7,186 bases of DNA. It comes from Candidatus Caldarchaeum sp. Its GTDB lineage: Archaea; Thermoproteota; Nitrososphaeria_A; Caldarchaeales; Caldarchaeaceae. Below the pieces are notes generated by a model. The model was not told the origin of the DNA. It did not search any database and worked only from the letters and a program-made list of their open reading frames with translations. Made by a program: the position numbers and the translations under genes. The stretch lies in assembly GCA_025054515.1 (NCBI GenBank), contig JANWZT010000059.1, positions 1 through 7,186 on the forward strand. Direction: 5' to 3'. Positions 1-6,122 of this stretch are shown here, one piece after another; position 1 is the first letter of the stretch; the number at the start of each line of letters is the position of its first letter.

Positions 1-206
1 GAAAACGTATATTGGGTCAAGCCATGGCATCTGGAAGAACAAAAACAGGACATCAGTCAACAGCTGTGAACATTCTGCTCCTCTTGGGACAGACGAGGTT
101 GTCAAAGATTTTCCGTAGCGTTTTTGGTTCGCAAAAAACAGCCGTTAACAGAGGGCAGACGCTCATGACCTCCGTAGCGATTTTGTCCGGCCCACGGCTC
201 TAACCG

Positions 207-214
207 CTATAAGT
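207..214 (+). promoter_or_regulatory. Candidate archaeal TATA box for the 238 gene
   Basis: The short AT-rich element gctataag lies about 27 bp before the ATG at 238. That is the distance expected when an archaeal TATA box drives a leaderless transcript beginning at or next to the start codon. No Shine-Dalgarno sequence precedes the ATG, which fits. Position and composition are the only evidence. Confidence 0.4.
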
Positions 215-237
215 CAGGCGGTTTGTGTTTCGCTGAA

Positions 238-849
238 ATGTCGCCAGTGGTCGACCCTACTTCAGCCGTTCTTGCCATCGCCTTGTTCTTCCTCGGGTTT
301 TACGTGGTTGGCTCGATATTTGGAAGGAGGCGAGTTGCGAACATCGCATTTTCCGTGACCAAAGCTGTCGATGCTCTCGGAGGAAAGTACGTTGGCGGAC
401 GGTCCGGCGTTTCGGCGGCCGTGTTATCCTTCCGCGAAATGGGCCACATCACCGAATTCTCAGTCGTAATAGGTATCACGACATGGGCAAACCCCCTCAG
501 TTATCTGATCTCGAAAATGATGAAACGAAAAGACCTCATAATCATTCGGGGAAAGATGAAAAACCCGCCGACTCATGCGGTCACTTTCATCAGAAAAGGT
601 TCTCCGGCGATGCGTTACGCGAGAAGATGGGGAGAATTCGTGGCAGACCTCGGCGAATATATGGTATTTTCCTCCGAAAAGGATTTGCCAGTCAGCTTCG
701 CTCGGGCGATTGCCGATGCATTGAACGACGTTCGTCGCATATTCCTGTTGTCCCTGAACACGGAGCTGCCCCACGTTGTGGCTTATTCACCGCCGGGTGG
801 ATTTGAAGAGATAAAAACCTTACTATCTATTCTAAGAAAGCTTATATGA
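238..849 (+). CDS. Single-pass membrane protein, possible archaeal CCDC47-like protein
   Basis: The protein has 203 residues. A hydrophobic segment at about residues 9-28 is followed by R30-R32, indicating one N-terminal membrane anchor with a cytosolic soluble domain. I do not recognise an established archaeal family. Compared from memory with human CCDC47 (the PAT-complex subunit that helps multipass membrane proteins fold), the order of elements matches: anchor, a helix ending in Val-Gly, a strand, a helix ending in Met-Met (SKMMKRKD, 92-99), an alternating strand (IIIRGKM, 101-107), a helix ending in ADL plus an aromatic (136-141), then LPxSxA (150-155). The acidic N-terminus and charged coiled-coil tail of the eukaryotic protein are absent. 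An in-frame TTG at 223 would add five residues, but the ATG at 238 fits the TATA box better. The gene lies upstream of cstA on the same strand. That it is a gene is well supported; the CCDC47 relation is inference. Confidence 0.8.
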   Translation: MSPVVDPTSAVLAIALFFLGFYVVGSIFGRRRVANIAFSVTKAVDALGGKYVGGRSGVSAAVLSFREMGHITEFSVVIGITTWANPLSYLISKMMKRKDLIIIRGKMKNPPTHAVTFIRKGSPAMRYARRWGEFVADLGEYMVFSSEKDLPVSFARAIADALNDVRRIFLLSLNTELPHVVAYSPPGGFEEIKTLLSILRKLI

Positions 850-853
850 ATTG

Positions 854-861
854 AATATTTA
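854..861 (+). promoter_or_regulatory. Candidate TATA box for cstA
   Basis: The element aatattta lies about 23 bp before the ATG at 881, suggesting a promoter for cstA in the 31-bp gap after the preceding gene. A second AT-rich element (ttatatga, 842-849) overlaps the preceding stop codon and could serve instead. Spacing and composition are the only evidence, and read-through from the upstream gene is also possible. Confidence 0.35.
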
Positions 862-880
862 GAAGAAAGACGATAAGAAA

Positions 881-2671
881 ATGGTGTTCGACACTCCTCT
901 CGGGTTTACACTCGTAGGCATCGTGGTTTTCCTGTTCGCCTACACCGTCTACAGTAAAATCATCGACCGAAAAGTATGGAGCCCCGACAGGTCGAAGCCC
1001 ACTCCCGCACACATGTACGCAGACGGCGTCGAATTCTTCCCCGTCGGAAGGTTCGTCTTATACGGCTTTCAGTGGAACAGCATCGCCGCGCTCGGGCCCA
1101 TCATCGGGCCGGGAACAGCCGCGCTCGCCTTCGGCTGGCTTCCTGCATTCCTCTGGATACTTTTTGCCGCGCTGCTGATCGGCTGGGTTCAGGACTACAG
1201 CTCGATATTTCTCTCGGTGAGGAAAGAAGGCCGTTCTTTCGGGCCTCTTGCCTATGAAATGCTCGGACCTACTCCACGAAGGCTTTTGCTCGGTTTCCTA
1301 TTGCTCTACCTACTGCTGATTAAAGCGGCATTCATCTTCGTCGTAGGAACGACGATGAACGCTTTCCCCGGTTCCTTCTGGTCTCTCTTGGTTCTTGTAA
1401 TCGCAGCGATGATAACGGGACATCTTCTGTTCAGGATGAAGATGAGTGTGGGGCCCGTGACGATTCTCGCCATCGTCCTCCAGGCTATAGGCATCGCTCT
1501 CGGCGCAACAATTCTATCCGCGGTTCCGCCTCCGGGAACATTCGTGTTCACGCCTCCGCCCCCCGGCGTCGCACCAGCAGCCAACCCCTACACATACTGG
1601 CTCGTACCTTTGGTAGCGATATTGATTCTGGGCTCGCTTCTGCCGATGCCGCGTCTCATCACCCCGATGAACTACATCGCATACTATTCACTAATTCCAG
1701 CGGTGCTATTGTTGACGATCGGAGCTCTGGTTTCGCCTGCTACAGGGGTCAAAATTCAGGTGCCGGAATTCCGAGGATGGGCCGAAGTCGTGACGGTTGG
1801 ACCTCTATGGCCTGCTTTGTTCGTGACTATTGCGTGCGGCGCCATTTCGGGCTGGCACAGCCTCGTCAGCACTGGCATAACCTCGAAACAAGTCGATGTC
1901 GAAACGGACATCCGGCCGGTGGGAGCGGGAGCGATGATAACCGAGAACCTCGTCGGCTTGTCCGCCTTGGCTGCTTGGGCCGCGATCCCGCTTTTGACGA
2001 TTCCCGGGGGAGCTTCGCCCGGCAACTTCGTCCTCGGAGCGACGACGCTAACTTCTCCCCTCATGGGAGGAGAGGCGGCCACCCCGTTCCTCAGAGTCTT
2101 TTTCGCAAACTACATGGTCGGAATGGCCGTGACAATCTTGACAATATTGGGCAGGTTCTGGAGAGTCACGATGGCCGAAGTTTTCGGAGGAACTCCACTA
2201 TCAATTCTCGGAAACAAATACATTGCTTCGGTCCTCGGCTTCGTGTTCCCGATTGCCTTCGTCCTTACGGGTAGCTGGACAAACATTTGGCTCTACTTCG
2301 GCGGAACAAACCAGCTTCTCGCCGGATTCGCCCTCCTCATCGTAGGCCTATTCCTATTCACTCAAAGAAAATTCCACTGGTACACCACCATACCGGGAAT
2401 ATTCATGATGGCCACAACCCTCGCAGCCATCTTTTACCAGACGACGATATTCGCGAGAGCGCTCGCAGGTGAAAACCTCGCAGGACTCGGGCCGGGCCTG
2501 CTCCACGTGACACAGCGTATAGTACAGAACACCGTTGGCTACGGCGGCGTCGTAGCCATCAACGCCTTCTCGACGGTCGTCGGGGTCGCGATGTTCATCA
2601 TCGGGTTGGCGATGGCGATCTACTTCGTCAGAGGGTTCCGCAAGGCAGCCAAGGTGGAAATAAAAGCCTAA
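881..2671 (+). CDS. cstA: CstA-family carbon starvation transporter
   Basis: This 596-residue polytopic membrane protein is made almost entirely of hydrophobic segments (roughly 15 helices). It carries the conserved N-terminal features of the CstA family: an SIAALGPIIGPG stretch near residues 67-78, VQDY at 103-106 and SVRKEGRSFG just after. Bacterial CstA and BtsT import peptides and/or pyruvate across the cytoplasmic membrane, and archaeal members are usually annotated as carbon starvation or peptide transporters. The length falls within the family range (about 500-700). A Pro-rich loop lies at about residues 215-230 between membrane segments. The ATG at 881 gives a standard N-terminus: a short lead, then a helix ending in YSKIIDRKVW. 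The protein ends in a short basic tail. No regulator is adjacent. The family call is secure; the substrate in this organism is unknown. Confidence 0.93.
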   Translation: MVFDTPLGFTLVGIVVFLFAYTVYSKIIDRKVWSPDRSKPTPAHMYADGVEFFPVGRFVLYGFQWNSIAALGPIIGPGTAALAFGWLPAFLWILFAALLIGWVQDYSSIFLSVRKEGRSFGPLAYEMLGPTPRRLLLGFLLLYLLLIKAAFIFVVGTTMNAFPGSFWSLLVLVIAAMITGHLLFRMKMSVGPVTILAIVLQAIGIALGATILSAVPPPGTFVFTPPPPGVAPAANPYTYWLVPLVAILILGSLLPMPRLITPMNYIAYYSLIPAVLLLTIGALVSPATGVKIQVPEFRGWAEVVTVGPLWPALFVTIACGAISGWHSLVSTGITSKQVDVETDIRPVGAGAMITENLVGLSALAAWAAIPLLTIPGGASPGNFVLGATTLTSPLMGGEAATPFLRVFFANYMVGMAVTILTILGRFWRVTMAEVFGGTPLSILGNKYIASVLGFVFPIAFVLTGSWTNIWLYFGGTNQLLAGFALLIVGLFLFTQRKFHWYTTIPGIFMMATTLAAIFYQTTIFARALAGENLAGLGPGLLHVTQRIVQNTVGYGGVVAINAFSTVVGVAMFIIGLAMAIYFVRGFRKAAKVEIKA

Positions 2672-2679
2672 ACTCCATA

Positions 2680-2713
2680 TTTTTTGGTCAAATCTTGTTC
2701 CGAAACCTTTTTT
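2680..2713 (+). terminator. T-rich tracts downstream of cstA
   Basis: Two T-tracts follow the cstA stop codon: a T6 run at 2680-2685 and a T7 run at 2707-2713. Archaeal RNA polymerase commonly stops at such oligo-U stretches without a hairpin. The second tract runs into the TATA box of the next operon, so termination and initiation signals are packed together. Confidence 0.4.
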
Positions 2714-2718
2714 AAATA
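2711..2718 (+). promoter_or_regulatory. TATA box of the ATPase operon
   Basis: The element tttaaata has 19 bp between its end and the ATG at 2738, with its centre about 24 bp away. This is the classic placement for an archaeal leaderless transcript. It is the best-looking promoter in the window and would drive the three coupled genes that end at 4985. Confidence 0.6.
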
Positions 2719-2737
2719 AGGTACATCTTGTAATGAC

Positions 2738-3019
2738 ATGTCCGAGGATCGCAAAGGGGGCATGTTTTCCAGCTTCAGGAAAGCGGTAGGGGACATGCTG
2801 TATGGAGTCGCCCTACATCAGCAGGTAACTTCAATACTCAAAACCCGAATGTACATGGAACATATGTTCATCCTGATGATTATGGGCGACATGCTTGGCT
2901 TTCCGATTCTTCCGCCTTACTACTCCCTTCGTCTGCTGCCGTACGCAATCCCTAACGTCAAAGCTTGGAAGCATAGGTTCTACAGGGAAAGAGATTTCAC
3001 AGACGTGATTTACGGTTGA
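2738..3019 (+). CDS. Small membrane-associated protein, copy 1 of a paralogous pair
   Basis: This 93-residue protein of no known family has a polar, basic N-terminus and a central hydrophobic stretch at about residues 43-60 containing MGDMLGFP (49-56). Then come PPYYSLRLLPY (59-69) and an amphipathic, basic C-terminal helix. It is clearly paralogous to the minus-strand protein at 4982-5320, which has MGEFLGIP and YFTIRLIPY at the same positions and the same following basic helix. The Asp/Glu inside the hydrophobic stretch is conserved in both, so the segment may be a membrane-embedded hairpin or re-entrant helix rather than a simple anchor. The gene is first in the operon, and its TGA overlaps the TTG start of the ATPase by four bases, which implies translational coupling and a shared function. 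It could be a membrane receptor or partner of the ATPase; this is inference. Confidence 0.85.
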   Translation: MSEDRKGGMFSSFRKAVGDMLYGVALHQQVTSILKTRMYMEHMFILMIMGDMLGFPILPPYYSLRLLPYAIPNVKAWKHRFYRERDFTDVIYG

Positions 3020-3999
3020 GAGGGTTCAACGATTTTTTAGCTTCGAAACCAGATTTGCGGATGGTTATTTTCGCAGGTAAAGGAGGCCTCGGCAAAACAA
3101 CGTGCAGCGCCGCCCTTTCCTACGCTGTGGCGAACAACCGAAAGGTACTGTGCTTCAGTACAGACCCGCAGGCATCGCTCAGCGACATCTTTGAGAAAAA
3201 CATCTTCGGAAAAGGCGAAGTCGAAATTCTCCCCAACCTTTTCGTGGTGGAAATCGACGCCGACACAAAAATCGCACGATACATAGAGGAAATAAAACAG
3301 AAAATAAGGGACATGTACAAAACCGAAATTCCGCCTGAAATCGAATCATACATAGACAGCTCCGTCGCCGAGCCAGCGATGTACGAATCCGCCACCTACG
3401 ACGCTATGGCCGGATACCTTGCCGAAGGGTCGTATGGGTTGTATGTTTTCGACATGCCTCCGTTCGGCCACGGTATTAGGATGATAACCATGGCGGACAT
3501 CTTGAGTGCGTGGGTTGAAAAGTTGACGGAAGCCCGTGAAAAGGCCCGGGAATACGATGAAATAGCACGCAAACTCAAGGGTGAAAAGCTCGTCAAAGAA
3601 GACGATGTGTTGAACGAGCTCTATGACATAAAGAAGCGTTTGACCACTTTCACAGACGTTATGAAAGATAAGAACAAAGCAGCTTTCTTTATGGTCATCA
3701 CGCCGGAGCGGATGTCGATCATCGACACGGAAAAAGCGCTCGAGATGTTCAAATCCGTCGGCCTCGAGCTTTCGGGAATCGTGGTCAACAAAGTGCTTCC
3801 GCCGGAGATGGCGTCCAACCCGTCCCCCTTCATCGTCAACAAACTAAAACAGCAAAGAGAATGCATGAACGAAATCATGGAGAAGTTCGGAAAGCTCGTC
3901 ATCTCAATCATCCCGATGTTTCCGAGGGAGCCGAGAGGTTTGGAGGGGATAGCGGCGGTCTCGAAGCATCTGATGAACGGAGGAATCGAATGGACATGA
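3016..3999 (+). CDS. ArsA/Get3-type ATPase, catalytically intact copy
   Basis: This 327-residue single-domain ATPase belongs to the SIMIBI (MinD/ArsA/Get3) class. It has a deviant Walker A, GKGGLGKTT (21-29). Switch I is STDPQASLSD (48-57), with the catalytic Asp at D50. Switch II is DMPPFGH (146-152), keeping Asp, Pro and Gly-His. An adenine-recognition VVNK lies at 256-259 and a C-terminal PREPRG (303-308) corresponds to the P-x-E-x-R-G loop of Get3/ArsA. A charged helical region at about residues 160-215 occupies the place of the client-binding helices. Only three cysteines occur (C30, C46, C283), so both the Get3 zinc CxxC and the ArsA arsenite-binding cysteines are missing. The TTG start at 3016 overlaps the upstream stop as TTGA; an ATG at 3061 (just before the P-loop strand) is the alternative. 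It pairs with the next gene, a paralogue. The role is unknown: targeting, insertion or cofactor handling are options. Confidence 0.92.
   Translation: MRGFNDFLASKPDLRMVIFAGKGGLGKTTCSAALSYAVANNRKVLCFSTDPQASLSDIFEKNIFGKGEVEILPNLFVVEIDADTKIARYIEEIKQKIRDMYKTEIPPEIESYIDSSVAEPAMYESATYDAMAGYLAEGSYGLYVFDMPPFGHGIRMITMADILSAWVEKLTEAREKAREYDEIARKLKGEKLVKEDDVLNELYDIKKRLTTFTDVMKDKNKAAFFMVITPERMSIIDTEKALEMFKSVGLELSGIVVNKVLPPEMASNPSPFIVNKLKQQRECMNEIMEKFGKLVISIIPMFPREPRGLEGIAAVSKHLMNGGIEWT
3979..3983 (+). promoter_or_regulatory. Shine-Dalgarno site for the second ATPase gene
   Basis: The sequence ggagg lies six bases before the ATG at 3990, inside the end of the upstream coding region. It favours 3990 over a second in-frame ATG at 3996, which would leave a 12-base gap. 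This is one of the few clear ribosome-binding sites in the window, as expected for an internal operon gene. Confidence 0.6.
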
Positions 4000-4985
4000 G
4001 CGGTGGAGGTTTGGGGAACGCCAAATACATCTTCGTCGGGGGCAAGGGAGGAGTCGGGAAGACAGTTTCCGCCGGAGCGATCGCGGTGGATGCAGCTCGT
4101 CAGGGAAAATCTGTCTTGCTCGCCAGCCTGAACCCAGTCCATTCGCTGAGCAGCCTGTTCATGCAAAACCTTTCGGGCGGAAGTTTCCGAAACGTCGAAG
4201 GCCTGAAAAACCTTACAGCGATAGAGGTCGAGATATCGGACCTCCTTGAAAGATACCGGATGAATATGGAGACGAGGTTGAAAGAGTTCTTCAAATGGGC
4301 TGAAATTCCAATAAACCCCGAGCCGTTCATACAAATAGCCACGACCAACCCCGCGTTCCAAGAGTCGGCTATGTTTGACAAGGTCATGGAAATCATGGTG
4401 AAAGAGGGCGAAAGATACGATGTGGTGGTGTTTGATACCGCGGCGGTCGCGAACGCCGTCCGTCTCATAGGTTTAAGCAAGCTGTACGGTCTGTGGCTGG
4501 CGAGAATGATTCAGTCGAGGAAGGAGGCGCAAGAATATCGTCTGAGGCTGTCGGTTAGAAAGGAGAAAATCATGGAGGAAATCAAGAAAGACCCTGTAGT
4601 AGCCGACCTGCTCAACCTATACGACAAATTTACGAAAACTCGGCAGTCGATAACAGACCCCAGCAAAACTCTCTTCTATTTCGTGACAACGCCGGAAAGC
4701 CTTCCAATATCTGTCGTCAAGAGGTTCATCACGATGGTTCAGTCGTTCAACATCCCCGTCGGCGGAATATTTGTCAACATGGTTCTCGACCGTAGCGACG
4801 TGTCGTCGGACCCGACTGGATACCTGCAGGCCAAATGGGAGGAACAGAGGCATTATCTGGGCCTGATCGAAAACGAGCTCGGGCAGTATGTGAAAGGATA
4901 CATCCGGATGTATCCGACTGAGATTCGTGGCATGGAAGCCCTCGACAAGGTGATAAACGACATCGGAGAATTTGTCCCGAGCTAA
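3990..4985 (+). CDS. ArsA/Get3-like protein with degenerate catalytic site (probable pseudo-ATPase)
   Basis: This 331-residue paralogue of the preceding ATPase retains the P-loop GKGGVGKT (18-25) but has Val, not Thr/Ser, directly after it. Switch I reads SLNPVHSLSS where the family has STDPxHxLSD. The catalytic Asp is therefore Asn (N48, codon 4131-4133), the same change as the laboratory Get3 D57N mutation, which blocks hydrolysis. Switch II is DTAAVANA (149-156) instead of DTAPTGHT, so the Pro, Gly and His are gone. Adenine-side VN (262-263) and PTEIRG (309-314) remain, so nucleotide binding is likely while turnover is doubtful. There is not a single cysteine. It shares with its neighbour a P-A-x-x-E-S-A motif and the helical insertion, so the two form a subfamily and may heterodimerise. 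It overlaps the upstream gene by ten bases. The stop overlaps the stop of the convergent gene. Confidence 0.92.
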   Translation: MDMSGGGLGNAKYIFVGGKGGVGKTVSAGAIAVDAARQGKSVLLASLNPVHSLSSLFMQNLSGGSFRNVEGLKNLTAIEVEISDLLERYRMNMETRLKEFFKWAEIPINPEPFIQIATTNPAFQESAMFDKVMEIMVKEGERYDVVVFDTAAVANAVRLIGLSKLYGLWLARMIQSRKEAQEYRLRLSVRKEKIMEEIKKDPVVADLLNLYDKFTKTRQSITDPSKTLFYFVTTPESLPISVVKRFITMVQSFNIPVGGIFVNMVLDRSDVSSDPTGYLQAKWEEQRHYLGLIENELGQYVKGYIRMYPTEIRGMEALDKVINDIGEFVPS

Positions 4986-5320
4986 TGGACTGAAGGCCCT
5001 TCTTTCAGGAGCTCAAGAATATCTACATCACGGAGGAGACGCTTTTTCGCCGCCTCGAGCTCCGGCAGGAAATATGGAATCAGCCTGATGGTGAAATAGT
5101 TACCAAGCAGGGGAATGCCGAGAAATTCCCCCATTACAAGTGAGAAAAAGATGTCGTCGTATTTTCGTTTAAACCGCACCACGTTCTGGTAAAGGCTGAG
5201 AAGAAGTGCTCCGAAGAAAAAGTCTTTCAACGCCTGCTTTATCTCGGCTATTTTCGAGCCAACTACGGGCCGTGTTTTTTCAGCCAAGCCTGCTCGACCG
5301 CGTTCCGTAGCTTCTCCCAT
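4982..5320 (-). CDS. Small membrane-associated protein, copy 2 of the paralogous pair
   Basis: This 112-residue protein is paralogous to the one encoded at 2738-3019. It shares a hydrophobic core at about residues 57-72 with MGEFLGIP (63-70), then YFTIRLIPY (75-83) and a basic amphipathic helix ending in a Leu/acidic stretch. A second hydrophobic patch (DFFFGALLLSLY, 33-44) precedes the core and matches DMLYGVALHQ in copy 1. No known family is recognised. From the ATG at 5320 it overlaps the upstream Trx-like gene by 58 bases. An in-frame TTG at 5287 would give 101 residues, closer in length to copy 1, and TTG starts are common here, so that start is a real alternative. The overlap implies co-translation with the Trx-like gene. 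Its stop overlaps that of the convergent ATPase gene. Likely role: membrane partner of the ATPase pair (inference). Confidence 0.85.
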   Translation of the reverse strand: MGEATERGRAGLAEKTRPVVGSKIAEIKQALKDFFFGALLLSLYQNVVRFKRKYDDIFFSLVMGEFLGIPLLGNYFTIRLIPYFLPELEAAKKRLLRDVDILELLKEGPSVH

Positions 5321-5667
5321 TCGATCGAACCGTCACACACTTTCCTGCCGTCGACCACGACCCCAGGCCTCCGCCAAACACGGTGACGAATGCTTTTGAA
5401 AAAACCTAGGGGAGAAATCAAATTCACCATCTCGACCTCTACGTTCATACGACGGCCGCGGAAGCTGTCGCGGAGAAATTTGACGATTTCAGCGGCCTTG
5501 AGATGGTTTTTGATTATGTCGTCGGGGTATTCGGTTGCTTGGGTTGAAAGGTCGCAGAACTCGGCTCCGGCGGCGTACATTTCGGCGGAAAGAAGGTTGT
5601 AGTGGGGGCAGTGGCCTAAGGTCATGGGATAGACTTCGTAGATTTCGACTTTGACGGGTTTGTCCAA
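5263..5667 (-). CDS. Thioredoxin-fold protein with CPHY motif, copy 1
   Basis: This 134-residue protein reads as a Trx-like fold: strand VKVEIYEV (5-12), loop HCPHY (19-23), helix at about 49-68, strand VEVEMVNL (76-83), helix 86-98, then RPGVVVDGRKVCDG (100-113) and a C-terminal helix. The Pro-strand-Asp-Gly-strand arrangement is typical of Trx-like proteins, with P101 in the cis-Pro position. CPHY resembles the DsbA CPHC site with the second Cys replaced by Tyr, so it may be a monothiol or binding site rather than a disulfide oxidase. Other cysteines are C38 and C111. The DLSTQ..EYP (39-48) and S.LG...S.RH (85-95) motifs recur in the divergent gene at 5736, its paralogue. A Trx-fold protein beside ArsA-type ATPases recalls the ArsD-ArsA partnership, but the vicinal cysteines of ArsD are absent. 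The TTG at 5667 is needed to include the first strand; an in-frame stop lies about 40 bases upstream. Confidence 0.82.
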   Translation of the reverse strand: MDKPVKVEIYEVYPMTLGHCPHYNLLSAEMYAAGAEFCDLSTQATEYPDDIIKNHLKAAEIVKFLRDSFRGRRMNVEVEMVNLISPLGFFKSIRHRVWRRPGVVVDGRKVCDGSIEWEKLRNAVEQAWLKKHGP

Positions 5668-5690
5668 GCCGTATCCGTTTCTGGTTTTAG

Positions 5691-5707
5691 CCTTTAACCT
5701 TTATTAA
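5691..5707. promoter_or_regulatory. Candidate back-to-back promoters between divergent genes
   Basis: The 68-bp gap between the divergent TTG starts at 5667 and 5736 contains two adjacent AT-rich elements. ccttttaac-like sequence at 5691-5698 reads as gttaaagg on the minus strand, about 28 bp before 5667. tttattaa at 5700-5707 lies about 32 bp before 5736 on the plus strand. They could be TATA boxes serving the two operons from one small region, which would allow shared control. Spacing is the only evidence. Confidence 0.35.
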
Positions 5708-5735
5708 CGTTTCTCGGCTTAATTTTTTCAGGTAT

Positions 5736-6122
5736 TTGAAGAAGACGGTTTATGTCGTGGGATTGTTTCCGACCGTGTTTTTGACTGCGTCGAGGCACGC
5801 CCTGCGGTCTCTGAAATTTTTCGGCATATCCGATCTTTCAACCCAGTTGAAAGAATATCCAAACGAGTTGCTGGAAGAGTTGAAGAAAGTTGAGGAAACA
5901 ATCTACAAGCTCGCTTCGAAAGGATGTAAAGTCCGTGTGGTTCATTCCCTCTCTATCCTCGGAATCATACTATCCGTCCGACATCATTTGAAAGATGGCT
6001 TCCACGTCATCGTCGACAAAACCGCATTCAAAATAGAAAATGAGGTGGATTCTTTGGTGGACAAGGTTGTTTCCCTGGGAGTAATCAAGCCGAGGAGAAA
6101 GTTGAGGTTCAAAATTGGTTGA
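5736..6122 (+). CDS. Thioredoxin-fold-like protein, degenerate copy 2
   Basis: This 128-residue protein is paralogous to the divergent 5263-5667 product. It shares strand 1 (TVYVVGLFP, 4-12), DLSTQ..EYP (33-42) followed by a long charged helix, a strand KVRVVHSL (65-72), and S.LG...S.RH (73-83) followed by a VIVDK strand (91-95). The redox features are gone: the stretch matching HCPHY has no Cys, the cis-Pro position is Asp/Gly (DGFHVIVD), and only C64 remains, elsewhere. It is therefore unlikely to do thiol chemistry and may be a structural or adaptor partner. The start is TTG, with the first strand beginning directly after it; no better upstream start is in frame. The stop TGA shares one base with the ATG of the next gene (TGATG), so the two are coupled. 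The function is unknown; fold and paralogy are inferred from the motifs. Confidence 0.8.
   Translation: MKKTVYVVGLFPTVFLTASRHALRSLKFFGISDLSTQLKEYPNELLEELKKVEETIYKLASKGCKVRVVHSLSILGIILSVRHHLKDGFHVIVDKTAFKIENEVDSLVDKVVSLGVIKPRRKLRFKIG

Noticed and set aside
112..179. Repeated tccgtagcg at 112-120 and 171-179
   Set aside because: Two nine-base copies 59 bases apart with only loosely similar flanks. There is no third copy and no palindromic unit, so this is not a CRISPR array; I also saw no C/D-box motifs. Chance or decayed duplication is likely.
1..205. Open frame running from the left edge to a stop at 203
   Set aside because: The frame is open to the edge, so it could be the tail of a gene, but the translated sequence has no recognisable motif or family and no supporting context. 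I treat 1-237 as intergenic or unresolved.
483..806. Plus- and minus-strand open frames inside the 238-849 gene
   Set aside because: Their composition is highly charged and irregular without secondary-structure periodicity, while the 238-849 frame has a clean membrane anchor and fold-like pattern.
3861..3989. N-terminal extension of the second ATPase to 3861
   Set aside because: It overlaps the end of the first ATPase gene by 139 bases, its sequence is unlike any ArsA/Get3 N-terminus, and a ggagg site points to 3990.
3621..4361. Long minus-strand open frame
   Set aside because: It lies opposite two well-supported ATPase genes, crosses their junction and shows no family resemblance. It is a coding shadow.
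3016..4985. Arsenite efflux operon (arsA duplicated)
   Set aside because: No arsenite permease, ArsR or ArsD with vicinal cysteines is present, and the metalloid-binding cysteines are missing from both ATPases.
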